Assembly (NCBI RefSeq): GCF_000963925.1 | Contig: NZ_BAMV01000017.1 | Span: 296,010 to 360,009 of the forward strand | Direction: 5' to 3' | DNA from: Acetobacter cibinongensis | Lineage (GTDB): Bacteria; Pseudomonadota; Alphaproteobacteria; Acetobacterales; Acetobacteraceae | Length of the DNA: 64,000 nucleotides | Part shown: positions 7,942 to 17,485 of the stretch, piece after piece | Layout: each line of letters begins with the position of its first letter | Numbering within the stretch: position 1 is the stretch's first letter | Program-made: the position numbers and the translations under genes | The notes under the pieces: generated by a model | Told to the model about the DNA's origin: nothing | Database searches by the model: none | Seen by the model: the letters and a program-made list of their open reading frames with translations, nothing else

Positions 7942-8958
7942 TTAATACCGCCGCGCTGCACGCGCCGCTTTGGCGCAGAGAGTGGCAACATGGCGCTTGC
8001 ATAACAGCTCGTCTGGCGCACCAGTCTGCTTGCAGGCCAATTCAAGCGCCTGCGTCTCTTGTAGGGCTTCTGTTAGCGCTGCGAGTGACCAGAGGTCCAG
8101 CGCACGGTTAAACCCTGCGGTCCGTTTAAAGAACACAGGGGGGCGGAGTGCTTTTACAGCCTCCGTCCGGCTTTCTCCATCAGCCATGGCCGCCCGCACA
8201 CGGCGCAGACGGTGTAAATGGCTGAGAAAAGCCCGGGCAATGGTAATGGGGCTGGTACCCTCAGCCAAGGCTCGCTCTATGGCCAGGTCAGCATCGGCTC
8301 TGCGTCCTTCCGTTGCCGCAAAGGCGGCATCTTCTATGGATACGCTGCCAGCATCTCCAATGCAGGCTCGTGCATCATCCAGTGTCAGGGTTCCGGTGTC
8401 TCCGGCATAGAGCGCCAGTTTTTCAACTTCGCTGCGTGCAGCCCCTCGGTCTGACCCCAAACGCCCTGTCAGCCAATGCAGAGCATCCTGCTCTATACGA
8501 ACATGATGTGCGGTCAGCATTTGGGTAATAGTGCCCTCCAGCGTGCGCCCTTCTTCCGGGTAACATCCTACGCTTGCGCAATCCTGCCGTTTTTCAAGCA
8601 GGGCACGTAGCTTTGAGCGCGAAGGAAGGCTTGGCGCTTCCAGAATAACCAAAGTGTCTGTCGGGGCGTCGAGCAGAGTTGTTACGGCTTTGAGTAAGCT
8701 GTCAGACGCGTCCCGCACACGCACGACGCGCCGCCCGCCCATGAGGGAGAGGGCCGTGGCTTCTTCTTCCAGCCTGTCGTGTGTTTCCTTGTCCAAAACG
8801 GCAACGCGGAACGGGTCATCGGTGGAACCGGCAATCTGGCGTGTGGCATCCTGCGCCCGTTCACGGATCAGGCCAGTGTCTTCCCCATGCAGCAGAATGA
8901 CGTGCCATGCTCCGGGGTCTTTCGTGACACGGGGGAGGGAGCGTGCGTCAATTTTCAT
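7942..8958 (-). CDS. holA: DNA polymerase III delta subunit
   Basis: Clamp-loader subunit that opens the beta sliding clamp on DNA. 338 aa, usual length. The N-terminus (LLHGEDTGLIRERA) and the helical C-terminal domain with the conserved LLRAFLSHLHRL-type segment match HolA; like other delta subunits it lacks a working Walker A motif. It is the last gene of the DUF3576-leuS-lptE-holA run, 61 bases after lptE, an arrangement common in alphaproteobacteria. It ends 46 bases before the split tRNA gene on the same strand. Confidence 0.9.
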   Translation of the reverse strand: MKIDARSLPRVTKDPGAWHVILLHGEDTGLIRERAQDATRQIAGSTDDPFRVAVLDKETHDRLEEEATALSLMGGRRVVRVRDASDSLLKAVTTLLDAPTDTLVILEAPSLPSRSKLRALLEKRQDCASVGCYPEEGRTLEGTITQMLTAHHVRIEQDALHWLTGRLGSDRGAARSEVEKLALYAGDTGTLTLDDARACIGDAGSVSIEDAAFAATEGRRADADLAIERALAEGTSPITIARAFLSHLHRLRRVRAAMADGESRTEAVKALRPPVFFKRTAGFNRALDLWSLAALTEALQETQALELACKQTGAPDELLCKRHVATLCAKAARAARRY

Positions 8959-9019
8959 GGTTCAGCCCAAAGTTTCATGCAGGGTTCTGGCGTAACCCTG
9001 CAATGGTGCATCCTGACAG

Positions 9020-9724
9020 TTACAGAGCGCCAGCGCTTGGTGCGCCGCGCCCTGTCGCCATGTCGGGAATAGCGTCTGCACCTTCTTCTTCCATCGGGGA
9101 CTGCTTCTCGGAATCAGGCATGGCGTTGGGGGTTGGGTAGTAGGTTTTTGGCCCTTGTGCACGCTTGACAGAGGGGGCGGCGTGGGTGCGGAACCACGTG
9201 GCAACCTGCTGTGTTACCTGCTCGGCTAAGGCTTGCGTAACACGGGCAGTTGCCGTCTCGCTATTTAAAGTCTGTGCAAAATATTGTTCGTACAGGGAGC
9301 TGTAGCCGTCCATGCTACTGGCATCGCCCTCTGCCAAGAGTTTGGGATTTTGCTCAACAGTGTAAAGCTGCCAATGGGCATGAGCATTGATACGGATACG
9401 GCCTGCGGTGTTGTCCGCATGAATATCAATGACTTCCTGCCCAATACTGGGCTGGGCATACAGAGTGTAGCCTCCAGGGTTTTCGGGGCCGTCCCCTGCC
9501 ATATTCTGCTGAAGCGCCAGGCGCATTAACTGGCCTGTGCGTTCAGGAATGTTGGCGACATAAACCTGCTTCAGTTCGTCTTCCACCGGCACGGTATTCT
9601 TGGCACCCTGCGTACCATAGAGCGGCTGAAACCCGCAGCCACTCAGGGCTACAGGCAGCGTCAGCAGCGGCAGGACTGTAAGAGAACGGGCCAGAGCAGC
9701 GCGAAAAGAGCGGGAGTGGGACAT
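9020..9724 (-). CDS. lptE: LPS-assembly lipoprotein LptE
   Basis: Outer-membrane lipoprotein that plugs the LptD barrel and delivers lipopolysaccharide to the cell surface. 234 aa. A hydrophobic signal ends in the lipobox LSGC, followed by GFQPLYG, the family's hallmark start of the mature protein. The start codon overlaps the leuS stop by one base (TGATG), so it is coupled to leuS. The C-terminal 45 residues are low-complexity and variable. Confidence 0.9.
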   Translation of the reverse strand: MSHSRSFRAALARSLTVLPLLTLPVALSGCGFQPLYGTQGAKNTVPVEDELKQVYVANIPERTGQLMRLALQQNMAGDGPENPGGYTLYAQPSIGQEVIDIHADNTAGRIRINAHAHWQLYTVEQNPKLLAEGDASSMDGYSSLYEQYFAQTLNSETATARVTQALAEQVTQQVATWFRTHAAPSVKRAQGPKTYYPTPNAMPDSEKQSPMEEEGADAIPDMATGRGAPSAGAL

Positions 9725-12363
9725 CAGCCTGCCGTTACAAAGTTAACAATTCGGTTAGGCACATGGACCCGTTTGACAATCCGTTTGCCTTCCAGCAACC
9801 GGGCCACATTGGGCTCGGCCTCGGCACGGGCCACTACGGCATCCTTGTCTTCATCCGGAGCCGCTTCAATCGTACCGCGCAGCTTACCCATGATCTGCAC
9901 GGCAATGGTGACTTGCGTTGCTGCCAGCAGGGAAGGCTCTGCTTCCGGCCAGGGCTGCTGAACAACCATGGGCGCGTCCGGCTCAAGCTGGGAGAACATT
10001 TCTTCTGCCAGATGCGGCATCATGGGGGCGGACAGCAGGCACAGGGTACGGGCTGCCTCACGGCGGGCAAAAGCCATGCCTGTGGCGTCAGCCGTTTTTT
10101 CTGCGTCCGCCAGAGCGGATGTCAGTTCATGCAGGCGGGCAACAGCCACATTGATGGCAAAGCTTTCCAGTGCTTCCGTAACGGCGGCAATGGTGCGGTG
10201 GGTTGCGCGACGCAGGGCATCTGCCTGCGCGGCAATGTCAGCGGGGCAGGCGTCTTGCGCGGGAACGGTTTCTGCGACCGTACGGACCAGACGGAAAAGG
10301 CGTTGTGCAAAACGGGCTGCCCCGGCAACGCCTGCTTCTGTCCATTCCATGTCGCGTTCCGGCGGGCTGTCTGAAAGAACGAACCATCGGGCCGTATCAG
10401 CACCAAAGCGCTCAATAATGGCCACCGGGGCCACAGTATTACGCTTGGATTTGGACATTTTCTCTACACGCCCAACGGTGACGGGTTCATCCGTCCCACG
10501 TTTGGTGGCTGTGTCACCCTTACGCTCTACTTCTTCCGGATAGAGCCAGTTGCCTGAAGCATCCTTATAGCTTTCATGGCTGACCATGCCTTGCGTAAAC
10601 AGACCGGCAAACGGTTCACTTACGTTCAGGTGGCCAGTTTTCTGCATGGCTTTGGTGAAGAAGCGCGCATAGAGCAGGTGCAGAATGGCATGTTCAATGC
10701 CGCCAATATACTGGTCTACAGCCAGCCAGCCATCTGCGGCATCCCGCACGGTGGGGGTGTCCGCTTTTGGTGCTGTAAAGCGGGCAAAATACCATGAGCT
10801 ATCGACAAATGTGTCAAACGTGTCGGTCTCACGCGTAGCGGGTTTGCCGCATTTGGGGCAGTCAACATGTTTCCATGTGGGGTGGTGGTCCAGCGGGTTG
10901 CCCGGCTTATCAAACGTGACATCTTCCGGCAGTTTGACCGGTAGCTGTGCGTCTGGCACGGGCACTGCACCGCACTCTTCACAATGAATAACCGGAATAG
11001 GGCAGCCCCAGTACCGCTGGCGGGAAACACCCCAGTCACGCAGGCGCCAGTTGGTCACTCCTTTGCCAACGCCCAGCCCTTCAAGGCGGGCAATGGCTTC
11101 ACGGCGCGCTTCCTCCGTGCTCAACCCATCCAGAAAGCCTGAATTGATCATGGTGCCATCACCGGTAAAGGCGTTTTTGGTAATGGCGAAGTCTGCGGCA
11201 TCTTTACCCGGTGGCAGCACCACAGGGGTTACCGGCAGAGAATATTTGTGTGCGAAATCAAGATCGCGCTGATCCCCGGATGGGCAGCCAAACAGCGCGC
11301 CTGTGCCGTAATCCATCAGCACAAAATTGGCGATCCAGATTGGAAAGCTTTTATCCAGGAACGGATGGTTGACGCGCAGGCCCGTATCAAAGCCGCGTTT
11401 TTCAGCCGTTTCCACGGCTTCCACGGATGTGCCCAGGCGGCGGCATTCTGCAATAAAGTCTGCGGCCTGAGCATTCTGCTGCCCGACCCATGCTGCCAGC
11501 GGGTGATCTGGGGCAATGGCAAGGAAAGACATGCCAAACAGGGTGTCTGGTCGTGTGGTAAAAACCTCAAGCGCGTTAAGGTTGGTGTCCAGCCCAGCAG
11601 GAGGCTGATGAAGGGAGAACGTGACATGCGCCCCTTCTGAGCGGCCAATCCAGCGTTCCTGCATGGTGCGGACACGGTCTGGCCAGCGGTCAAGGCTCTT
11701 CAGGCCATCTAGCAGGTCTTCTGCAAAATCGGTGATTTTCAGAAACCACTGAGAGAGTTTCTTCTTCTCAATTGGCGCGCCTGAGCGCCAACCGCAGCCA
11801 TCTACAACCTGTTCGTTCGCCAGAACGGTCTGGTCCACCGGGTCCCAGTTGACCCAGCTTTCCCGGCGTTCCACCAACCCTGCCTGCATGAAGTCCAGAA
11901 ACAGCTTCTGCTGCTTGCCGTAATAGTCTGGCAGGCAGGTGGCAATTTCACGGTCCCAGTTCAGGGAGAACCCGAGGCGCTGGAGCGTGGTGCGCATGGC
12001 CGCAATATTGTTGAGCGTCCATTCCTGCGGGTGAACGCCGCGCTCACGTGCGGCATTTTCTGCGGGAAGGCCAAAGGCATCCCACCCCATAGGATGAAGA
12101 ACGGCGTAGCCACGGGCGCGCTTGTAGCGGGCAACCACGTCCCCCAGAGCATAATTGCGGACATGGCCCATGTGCAACTGGCCGGAGGGGTAGGGGAACA
12201 TCTCCAGTACATAATATTTGGGGCGGTCAGCCGGGGGAACATCCGGCACGGTAAAGACACTTGCCTGGTCCCACGCCTTCTGCCAGCGGGGTTCGACAGA
12301 ATCGAAATCGTAAGATGTGGCAGAAGGAGCCGCTGTGGCTGGTGTGTTGGCAGGCTGTGTCAT
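9724..12363 (-). CDS. leuS: Leucyl-tRNA synthetase
   Basis: Class I aminoacyl-tRNA synthetase charging tRNA-Leu. 879 aa, normal length. The HIGH-type motif is in [12 protein letters not shown] near residue 60, an editing (CP1) domain occupies the middle, and the KMSKS loop is intact (KMSKSKRN, about residue 640). A short A/P/T-rich N-terminal tail precedes the conserved [14 protein letters not shown]. Upstream lies a DUF3576 lipoprotein gene, 55 bases away; downstream lptE is coupled. Confidence 0.97.
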   Translation of the reverse strand: MTQPANTPATAAPSATSYDFDSVEPRWQKAWDQASVFTVPDVPPADRPKYYVLEMFPYPSGQLHMGHVRNYALGDVVARYKRARGYAVLHPMGWDAFGLPAENAARERGVHPQEWTLNNIAAMRTTLQRLGFSLNWDREIATCLPDYYGKQQKLFLDFMQAGLVERRESWVNWDPVDQTVLANEQVVDGCGWRSGAPIEKKKLSQWFLKITDFAEDLLDGLKSLDRWPDRVRTMQERWIGRSEGAHVTFSLHQPPAGLDTNLNALEVFTTRPDTLFGMSFLAIAPDHPLAAWVGQQNAQAADFIAECRRLGTSVEAVETAEKRGFDTGLRVNHPFLDKSFPIWIANFVLMDYGTGALFGCPSGDQRDLDFAHKYSLPVTPVVLPPGKDAADFAITKNAFTGDGTMINSGFLDGLSTEEARREAIARLEGLGVGKGVTNWRLRDWGVSRQRYWGCPIPVIHCEECGAVPVPDAQLPVKLPEDVTFDKPGNPLDHHPTWKHVDCPKCGKPATRETDTFDTFVDSSWYFARFTAPKADTPTVRDAADGWLAVDQYIGGIEHAILHLLYARFFTKAMQKTGHLNVSEPFAGLFTQGMVSHESYKDASGNWLYPEEVERKGDTATKRGTDEPVTVGRVEKMSKSKRNTVAPVAIIERFGADTARWFVLSDSPPERDMEWTEAGVAGAARFAQRLFRLVRTVAETVPAQDACPADIAAQADALRRATHRTIAAVTEALESFAINVAVARLHELTSALADAEKTADATGMAFARREAARTLCLLSAPMMPHLAEEMFSQLEPDAPMVVQQPWPEAEPSLLAATQVTIAVQIMGKLRGTIEAAPDEDKDAVVARAEAEPNVARLLEGKRIVKRVHVPNRIVNFVTAG

Positions 12364-12418
12364 GGAACTCGTACAAATGAAGAGAGAGAATTAGGGAGCG
12401 CTGAAAAACCGGGCTGGA

Positions 12419-12958
12419 TTAGTTGTCCCGGTTGCCGTTGTCAGCGCGCAGCTTGCGGGCGCGGGACAGGATGCGTGCCCCAATGTCAGACGCCGTATTG
12501 CCTGCGGCTGGTGTGTCGACCCACTCCGTCCCCTGTTTGACCTGCCGGAAAACGGACAGGCGCAGGGCGTCTGACCGCAGGCGGCGGTCAATAATGAAGG
12601 CGGTAATCTTGAAGCGTTCATCATGTGCTGCGGGCGGCGTGTACCAGTCCGTCAGGATAATGCCGCCCTCGGCATCCGCTGTGGCAACGGGCATGAAGGA
12701 GATGGTGTCCAGCGTGGCGCGCCAGAGATACGCGTTGACCCCGCCTTTCAGCTTATCCTCACCGCCTGAGGCACCGCGGTCTTCTGCCATAAGGTGGTTG
12801 CGTGGGGCTGTGAGGTCACCCACAGATTTGGGAGAGCTTGAGCAGGCGGACAAAGCGGCCAGACCCAGCAGGGCTGCGGTGGGAAGCCAGGACGTGCCGC
12901 GCAGTGACTGTGCGGCAGAACCGGAGGCGGAACGGCAGGGCATAAGACGACGTGGCAT
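12419..12958 (-). CDS. DUF3576 domain lipoprotein
   Basis: Predicted exported lipoprotein of unknown function, 179 aa. A signal peptide ends in the lipobox LSAC about 40 residues in, followed by a serine-rich stretch and the DUF3576 core (VNAYLWRATLDTISFMPVATADAEGG and TDWY). The same family sits directly upstream of leuS in many alphaproteobacteria, so the placement supports the call. An AAGGAG motif lies about 14 bases before the ATG, rather far; an ATG at codon 7 is an alternative. Confidence 0.8.
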   Translation of the reverse strand: MPRRLMPCRSASGSAAQSLRGTSWLPTAALLGLAALSACSSSPKSVGDLTAPRNHLMAEDRGASGGEDKLKGGVNAYLWRATLDTISFMPVATADAEGGIILTDWYTPPAAHDERFKITAFIIDRRLRSDALRLSVFRQVKQGTEWVDTPAAGNTASDIGARILSRARKLRADNGNRDN

Positions 12959-13129
12959 AATGTCGGTACGGCTCCTTCGGCGCGGGGCGTCGATATTTCC
13001 AGTCCTGCCTTTAGTCTGTTTTCAGGCCAGGCACCGGTTCGTGGTCACAGGGGTCTTGCCTGCCTTCATATCGTGTCGGGGCAGTCCCGCCAAGCGTCTG
13101 CGTGCGTAAGGCGTATAAGCGTGGTCTGG

Positions 13130-14227
13130 TTATGGGTTTGTGACCGGAACACAGGGTACGCCCTGCTGCCGCAGGCTTGTGCAGATTGTGCCGGTTTGCT
13201 CGGGCGGAAGCCCCGCAAGGCGGGTGCGCCAGACAGGGTGCGCAGCCCCGGCAGGGGAGATCAGATCAATCTGGCTGACGGCGTTTGCGAGCGCTGTAGA
13301 GCTTTGGCGGGCTAGTGCCGTGGCATGCAGGGCGCGGTCCTGTGTGGAGAATGCGCCAATCTGAATACTGGCGGCATAGGTTGCGGCATTATCCTGCCGC
13401 CATATGGCCGCAGCCGCGGGGGCGGCATAAGCGGGTGCTGCCGTAGCGGGCTGCGCATAGCTTGTAGCAGGTGCGGGTGTATCACCCGAGGAAACAGCAA
13501 TGGCACCATCCGCTCCATTATAGGGCGCGGGTGCCGCAATGCTGTCATCAGGCAAAGGAGGCGCTGTGCCTGTTGCGTAGTGCGGTGTGGACGCCGGAAC
13601 AGCGGTTTCCGCCACAACCCGGACCGGAGGCGTGGGCGCTGGCGCATACGCAATCTGGGTAGGTTGCAGCAGGGCGGGCACGGGGTCATTGAGGTGCGGT
13701 TTGATAGCTGCCATGTAGGTCTTGGCATAGTCCGGCAGGGCAGTGCCACGCGTCCTGTGGTTTTCTGCGCATTGAGGGCCGCAGTTATAGGCTGCCAGAA
13801 ATTGCGGAGACCCGAAACGGTCATACAGTTCACGAATATAACCGCTGCCCGCCATAATATTATCGTGCGGGTCATACGGGTCTGAGCCCAGACTGTAGCG
13901 TTGCGCCAGCTCGTAATATGTTGCGGGTTTTATTTGCATAAGCCCCACAGCGCCATGAACCGAGCGCACTTTACGGCCCCGAATATACTGATGACCGCCA
14001 GATTCCTGCTGCATGACAGCGCGGATCCAGGATTGTGGGATTGAAAACCGATTAGAGGCTTCCTGAATGTAGCTGCTCCACTGGTTGACGCTGGAGCCCG
14101 CCACTGGTGTGCGCATAACCGGTTGGCTTGCACAGGCAGATAAAGCTGCCAGCCCAGCCACCGAGAGCACGGTCACAACACGGGGCATACCCCGGATGGC
14201 GCGCTGTTTTTCACACACAGTTTTCAT
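13130..14227 (-). CDS. Lytic transglycosylase lipoprotein with SPOR domain
   Basis: Periplasmic murein hydrolase that cleaves the MurNAc-GlcNAc bond. 365 aa: signal peptide with lipobox LSAC, an SLT (goose-lysozyme-like) domain at about residues 55-175 with catalytic glutamate in QQESGGHQ and the supporting motifs GLMQIKP and AAYNCGPQ, a long P/A/T-rich linker, and a C-terminal SPOR domain (IQIGAFSTQDRA onward), which binds denuded septal glycan. The layout suggests a role in cell separation (inference). It lies upstream of the DUF3576 gene on the same strand, 171 bases away. Confidence 0.88.
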   Translation of the reverse strand: MKTVCEKQRAIRGMPRVVTVLSVAGLAALSACASQPVMRTPVAGSSVNQWSSYIQEASNRFSIPQSWIRAVMQQESGGHQYIRGRKVRSVHGAVGLMQIKPATYYELAQRYSLGSDPYDPHDNIMAGSGYIRELYDRFGSPQFLAAYNCGPQCAENHRTRGTALPDYAKTYMAAIKPHLNDPVPALLQPTQIAYAPAPTPPVRVVAETAVPASTPHYATGTAPPLPDDSIAAPAPYNGADGAIAVSSGDTPAPATSYAQPATAAPAYAAPAAAAIWRQDNAATYAASIQIGAFSTQDRALHATALARQSSTALANAVSQIDLISPAGAAHPVWRTRLAGLPPEQTGTICTSLRQQGVPCVPVTNP

Positions 14228-14271
14228 GGAGCTGTAATCTGCCCGCGTTGGCGGCGGGATGCAATCTGCGA

Positions 14272-14294
14272 GGCAGGAGGATTACACTCCTGCC
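14272..14294. other. Intergenic hairpin, function unclear
   Basis: Perfect 8-bp inverted repeat (GGCAGGAG / CTCCTGCC, 7-base loop) between the small unknown gene and the lytic transglycosylase gene. A T-run follows only on the plus strand, where no gene ends, so it is not a convincing terminator for the minus-strand genes. Confidence 0.3.
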
Positions 14295-14302
14295 CGGCAT
14301 TT

Positions 14303-14566
14303 TTAGCAGGATTTATGACGTGGGAGTTGCGGGCTGCCGCTCACGCTTTGTGCAATATCCTGCATCAGGTCCGGGTTGGTGCGCCGTATCTGCCCGGCAC
14401 GCAGAATGCTGGCGGCGGAGGCACCTGTGCCGCCAGAGGCCCATTGCTCCATGAACTGTAGGTCCGACAGGCTGGTGGCCCCATGCTGGCGCAGGGCGCG
14501 GTGGGCTGCAAGGCTGCATAAAGTGGGGCGAAGTTTAGTGGTCTGCATGGCTGAAAAACGATTCAT
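14303..14566 (-). CDS. Small protein of unknown function
   Basis: 87 aa if started at the ATG at 14566; a longer TTG start at 14593 is less likely, and a second ATG at 14548 is possible. It fills the gap between dciA and the transglycosylase gene on their strand. Not recognised. The sequence is mildly basic, with a serine/alanine/glycine-rich middle (QWASGGTGASAASILRAGQ) and no signal peptide or membrane segment. No strong ribosome binding site is seen at any of the starts. Confidence 0.45.
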   Translation of the reverse strand: MNRFSAMQTTKLRPTLCSLAAHRALRQHGATSLSDLQFMEQWASGGTGASAASILRAGQIRRTNPDLMQDIAQSVSGSPQLPRHKSC

Positions 14567-14668
14567 GGTTCTAAGTCTGTGAATAACGCGCAAACCTAGA
14601 GCATTACGAATATGTCATTTTCAAGGGCGTTTGATAACACTTTCTATTGATGCCCTGTACGCCGGGCC

Positions 14669-15232
14669 TTAACGCTTCTGTTTTTCCTGCAAAATGCGTG
14701 CGCCCAAGGACTCCAGGGCAGCTCGTAGCGGGCTCTCTTCCATATCTGGCACAACACAGCTTGGTGCGGGCCGCAGGCTTTTCCGGCGGGAGGACGTGGT
14801 CAGACGAACTCCGGCCTGGGGGTCCTGCACAAAACGGAGTCGGGTGACCAGAGTATGGCCGCACCAGGTGTTGATACGGGCTATAAGTGTGCTGCTGAGA
14901 TGCTGTAATTCCATGGCAACCGGCCCAGCGCAGGCAATGGTCAAGGTGCCAGCGCTCAGTTTGCTGGGCGTGGTTACGGCGGCATGGGCAGGCCCCATAA
15001 TATCCGCCCAATCGGTAAAGACCTGAACACTGGCCGGGGAGCGGCGGCGGAAAGCTGGCGCTGTCACGGCTGGCAGCAGGGACGCAAGGCTGCGCGCGGC
15101 AAATGCCCGTTTGGGGGGCGGGGACGGCGGTTCAGTCTTGCTGCGGGCAGGGCGTGTAGGGGTGGCAGGTTTGGCACGCGGGGTGGTGCGCGCAGTCTGA
15201 CCCATCTTGCCGGGGGCACTCTCCTTCGTCAT
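14669..15232 (-). CDS. dciA: DciA-type DUF721 protein (helicase loading)
   Basis: 187 aa with a basic, proline-rich N-terminal tail (about 45 residues) and a DUF721 domain (RSLASLLPAVTAPAFRRRSPASVQVFTDWADIMGP region, WADIMG being typical). DUF721 proteins are now called DciA and help load the replicative helicase DnaB in bacteria that lack DnaC. It is divergent from mutY with only ten bases between the proposed starts, a pairing common in alphaproteobacteria. The C-terminus ends in a short charged helix. Confidence 0.75.
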   Translation of the reverse strand: MTKESAPGKMGQTARTTPRAKPATPTRPARSKTEPPSPPPKRAFAARSLASLLPAVTAPAFRRRSPASVQVFTDWADIMGPAHAAVTTPSKLSAGTLTIACAGPVAMELQHLSSTLIARINTWCGHTLVTRLRFVQDPQAGVRLTTSSRRKSLRPAPSCVVPDMEESPLRAALESLGARILQEKQKR

Positions 15233-15242
15233 AACGTCCTCC

Positions 15243-16307
15243 GTGACACTCCCATCTGCCCACCTCCTGCTTGATTGGTATGACCGCCACCGGCGTGTGC
15301 TGCCGTGGCGTTCCGGCCCTGACCAGAGCGCAGACCCTTACCATGTCTGGCTTAGTGAAATTATGCTCCAGCAGACAACGGTTAAAGCGGTTGGTCCGTA
15401 TTATCATCGTTTTCTGGAGAAATTTCCAACAGTTAACGCATTGGCGGCTGCGGAACGCGATGATGTTCTGGCTGCATGGGCGGGGCTTGGCTATTACTCC
15501 CGTGCTCGCAACCTGCATGCCTGTGCGCAGCAGGTGGTACAGTTAGGGGGCTTTCCCCGGACTGTGGAGGGTTTGCGCGCTCTGCCGGGCATAGGGGCTT
15601 ATACAGCCGCCGCAGTGGCGGCCATTGCGTTTGGTGTGCCTGTTGTGCCGGTGGATGGAAATGTGGAGCGCATTACCGCCCGCCTTTTTGCCGTGCAGGA
15701 GCCTCTTCCAGCAGCCCGTAAGGCCTTGGGCCAACTGGGTGCAAGTCTGAATGCGGATAAAGAGGCCAAGGCCCGCCCGTCCGATTTTGCACAGGCGTTA
15801 TTTGATCTGGGTGCGTCGCTCTGCTCGCCCCGCTCTCCCGCCTGCGGGTTGTGCCCGTGGCAGTCAGGGTGTGCCGGGTATAAAGCAGGGCTGGCGGAAA
15901 CCCTGCCACGCCGCGCCCCCAAAGCAGAAAAGCCCGTGCGCTACGGGGTGCATTTTCTGGTTATGGATGAAGCGGGTTCGGTCCTGCTGCGTAAAAGGCC
16001 AGAGACAGGCCTCCTTGCCGCCATGACAGAACTGCCGGGAACAGAATGGCGCAGTGCCCCGTGGTCTGAGGCTGAAGCTCTTGAGCACGCACCCCTTAAA
16101 GCAGACTGGCTGCTATGTGGTGATGTGCGCCATGTTTTTACGCATTTTACGCTGGAAGTCAGTATTTACGCAGTAAAGGTCAAACGGTTTTCAAACCTGA
16201 TTGCCCAGATCGGCTTTCTGACGTCCGTTGATGCAGTGGAAACACTGTCGCTGCCATCGGTTATGGTCAAATGTTTCAGGTCGGGTTTGAAAACCCTTGG
16301 CGAGTGA
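15243..16307 (+). CDS. mutY: A/G-specific adenine DNA glycosylase
   Basis: Removes adenine mispaired with 8-oxoguanine. About 354 aa. The helix-hairpin-helix glycosylase domain holds SEIMLQQTTV and the catalytic PVDGNVERI; a [4Fe-4S] cluster motif follows (C-X6-C-X2-C-X5-C in the CSPRSPACGLCPWQSGC stretch), then a NUDIX-like C-terminal domain with HVFTHF that reads 8-oxoG. The open frame begins with TTG at 15207 inside the divergent dciA gene; GTG at 15243 (reading VTLPSAHLLLDWYDRH) avoids the overlap and fits the family N-terminus. No clear ribosome binding site marks either start. Confidence 0.92.
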   Translation: MTLPSAHLLLDWYDRHRRVLPWRSGPDQSADPYHVWLSEIMLQQTTVKAVGPYYHRFLEKFPTVNALAAAERDDVLAAWAGLGYYSRARNLHACAQQVVQLGGFPRTVEGLRALPGIGAYTAAAVAAIAFGVPVVPVDGNVERITARLFAVQEPLPAARKALGQLGASLNADKEAKARPSDFAQALFDLGASLCSPRSPACGLCPWQSGCAGYKAGLAETLPRRAPKAEKPVRYGVHFLVMDEAGSVLLRKRPETGLLAAMTELPGTEWRSAPWSEAEALEHAPLKADWLLCGDVRHVFTHFTLEVSIYAVKVKRFSNLIAQIGFLTSVDAVETLSLPSVMVKCFRSGLKTLGE

Positions 16308-16360
16308 ACACGTTCTCTTTGCGTCTCGCACGGCACGGCGTTTGCTGACTGCGCTTATAT

Positions 16361-16395
16361 AACCCGGCACAACAGGCAGGTATGCGCCGGGTTTT
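16361..16395 (+). terminator. Probable terminator after mutY
   Basis: Inverted repeat AACCCGGC (16361-16368) / GCCGGGTT (16386-16393) with a 17-base loop, followed by TTTT. It overlaps the ATG at 16382, which argues for the downstream hemH start at 16409. Confidence 0.45.
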
Positions 16396-16408
16396 AGAAA
16401 GGTTTTTT

Positions 16409-17446
16409 ATGGTTTTTCATTATATTCCGCCGCGTAAACGCCCAGACGGAGCCGCCCGCATTGCCAGCCGCCCCGGTATCTTGCTGCTGAACCTTGGAAC
16501 ACCGGATGATACCGGATACCGGTCAGTGCGGCGGTATTTGTCGGAATTTTTGTCCGACCGGAGGGTTATAGAAGGCTCACCCGTGCTGTGGCAGCCCATT
16601 TTGCAGGGCATTGTGCTGACAGTCCGGCCCGGCAAAAGTGGCAAAGCCTATGAGCGGATATGGGATAAAGCGCGGAACGAGAGCCCCTTGCGCGGCTATA
16701 CCCGCAGCCAGTCAGAAGCACTGGCCCAGCGCTTTGCGGCTGAGGATGTACCGGTTACCTGGGCCATGCGGTACGGCAAGCCATCGGTCGCTGTGGGGCT
16801 GAAGGAACTTATGGAGCACGGGTGTGACCGTATTCTGGTCATGCCACTGTACCCGCAATATAGCGCTACCACCACCGCTACCGCCAATGACCAGTTGTTC
16901 CGGGTGCTTATGAAAGTGCGGAACCAGCCTGCTATCCGTACTCTGCCAGCCTTTCCGGATCATCCTGCTTATATAGACGCCTTGGCGGCGTCCATTCAGG
17001 ATGGTGTGGCGCACCTGCCCACCCCTCCGCAGATGATTGTGGTGTCCTTCCACGGTTTGCCACAGGAGTATGTTGATAAAGGGGACAGCTATCAGGCGGA
17101 CTGCATCCGCACCATGGAGGCACTTCGTGCTAAACTGGGCATGACGGCAGAAACATTGGTTCTGACCTTCCAGTCCCGTTTTGGGCCGACCAAGTGGCTG
17201 GAGCCTTATACCGCTCCGTTTGTGGAAGCCCTGCCGGAAAAAGGCGTGAAAAACATTGCCGTCATTACGCCTGGCTTTATGGCGGACTGTATTGAGACGC
17301 TGGACGAAATAGGGAACGAGGTACGGGATGAGTTTCTGGCAAAAGGGGGAGAGACCTTTACCCTGATCCCGTGCCTGAATGACAGTCCTGCCTGCATAGA
17401 CCTGCTGGAGCAACTTGCCCGGCAGGAACTCTCTGGCTGGTTATAA
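16409..17446 (+). CDS. hemH: Ferrochelatase
   Basis: Inserts Fe2+ into protoporphyrin IX, the last step of protoheme synthesis. 345 aa from the ATG at 16409, chosen over the ATG at 16382 because AGAAAGG lies six bases before it and the earlier ATG sits in a terminator hairpin. Conserved landmarks: LLLNLGTP near the N-terminus, the catalytic histidine in VSFHGLP, and the glutamate in ADCIETLDEIG. It converges on nth, 39 bases apart. Confidence 0.95.
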   Translation: MVFHYIPPRKRPDGAARIASRPGILLLNLGTPDDTGYRSVRRYLSEFLSDRRVIEGSPVLWQPILQGIVLTVRPGKSGKAYERIWDKARNESPLRGYTRSQSEALAQRFAAEDVPVTWAMRYGKPSVAVGLKELMEHGCDRILVMPLYPQYSATTTATANDQLFRVLMKVRNQPAIRTLPAFPDHPAYIDALAASIQDGVAHLPTPPQMIVVSFHGLPQEYVDKGDSYQADCIRTMEALRAKLGMTAETLVLTFQSRFGPTKWLEPYTAPFVEALPEKGVKNIAVITPGFMADCIETLDEIGNEVRDEFLAKGGETFTLIPCLNDSPACIDLLEQLARQELSGWL

Positions 17447-17485
17447 GGGTGCGCCCCCTCGGGCGGACAGGCTCGTAGGCGACAG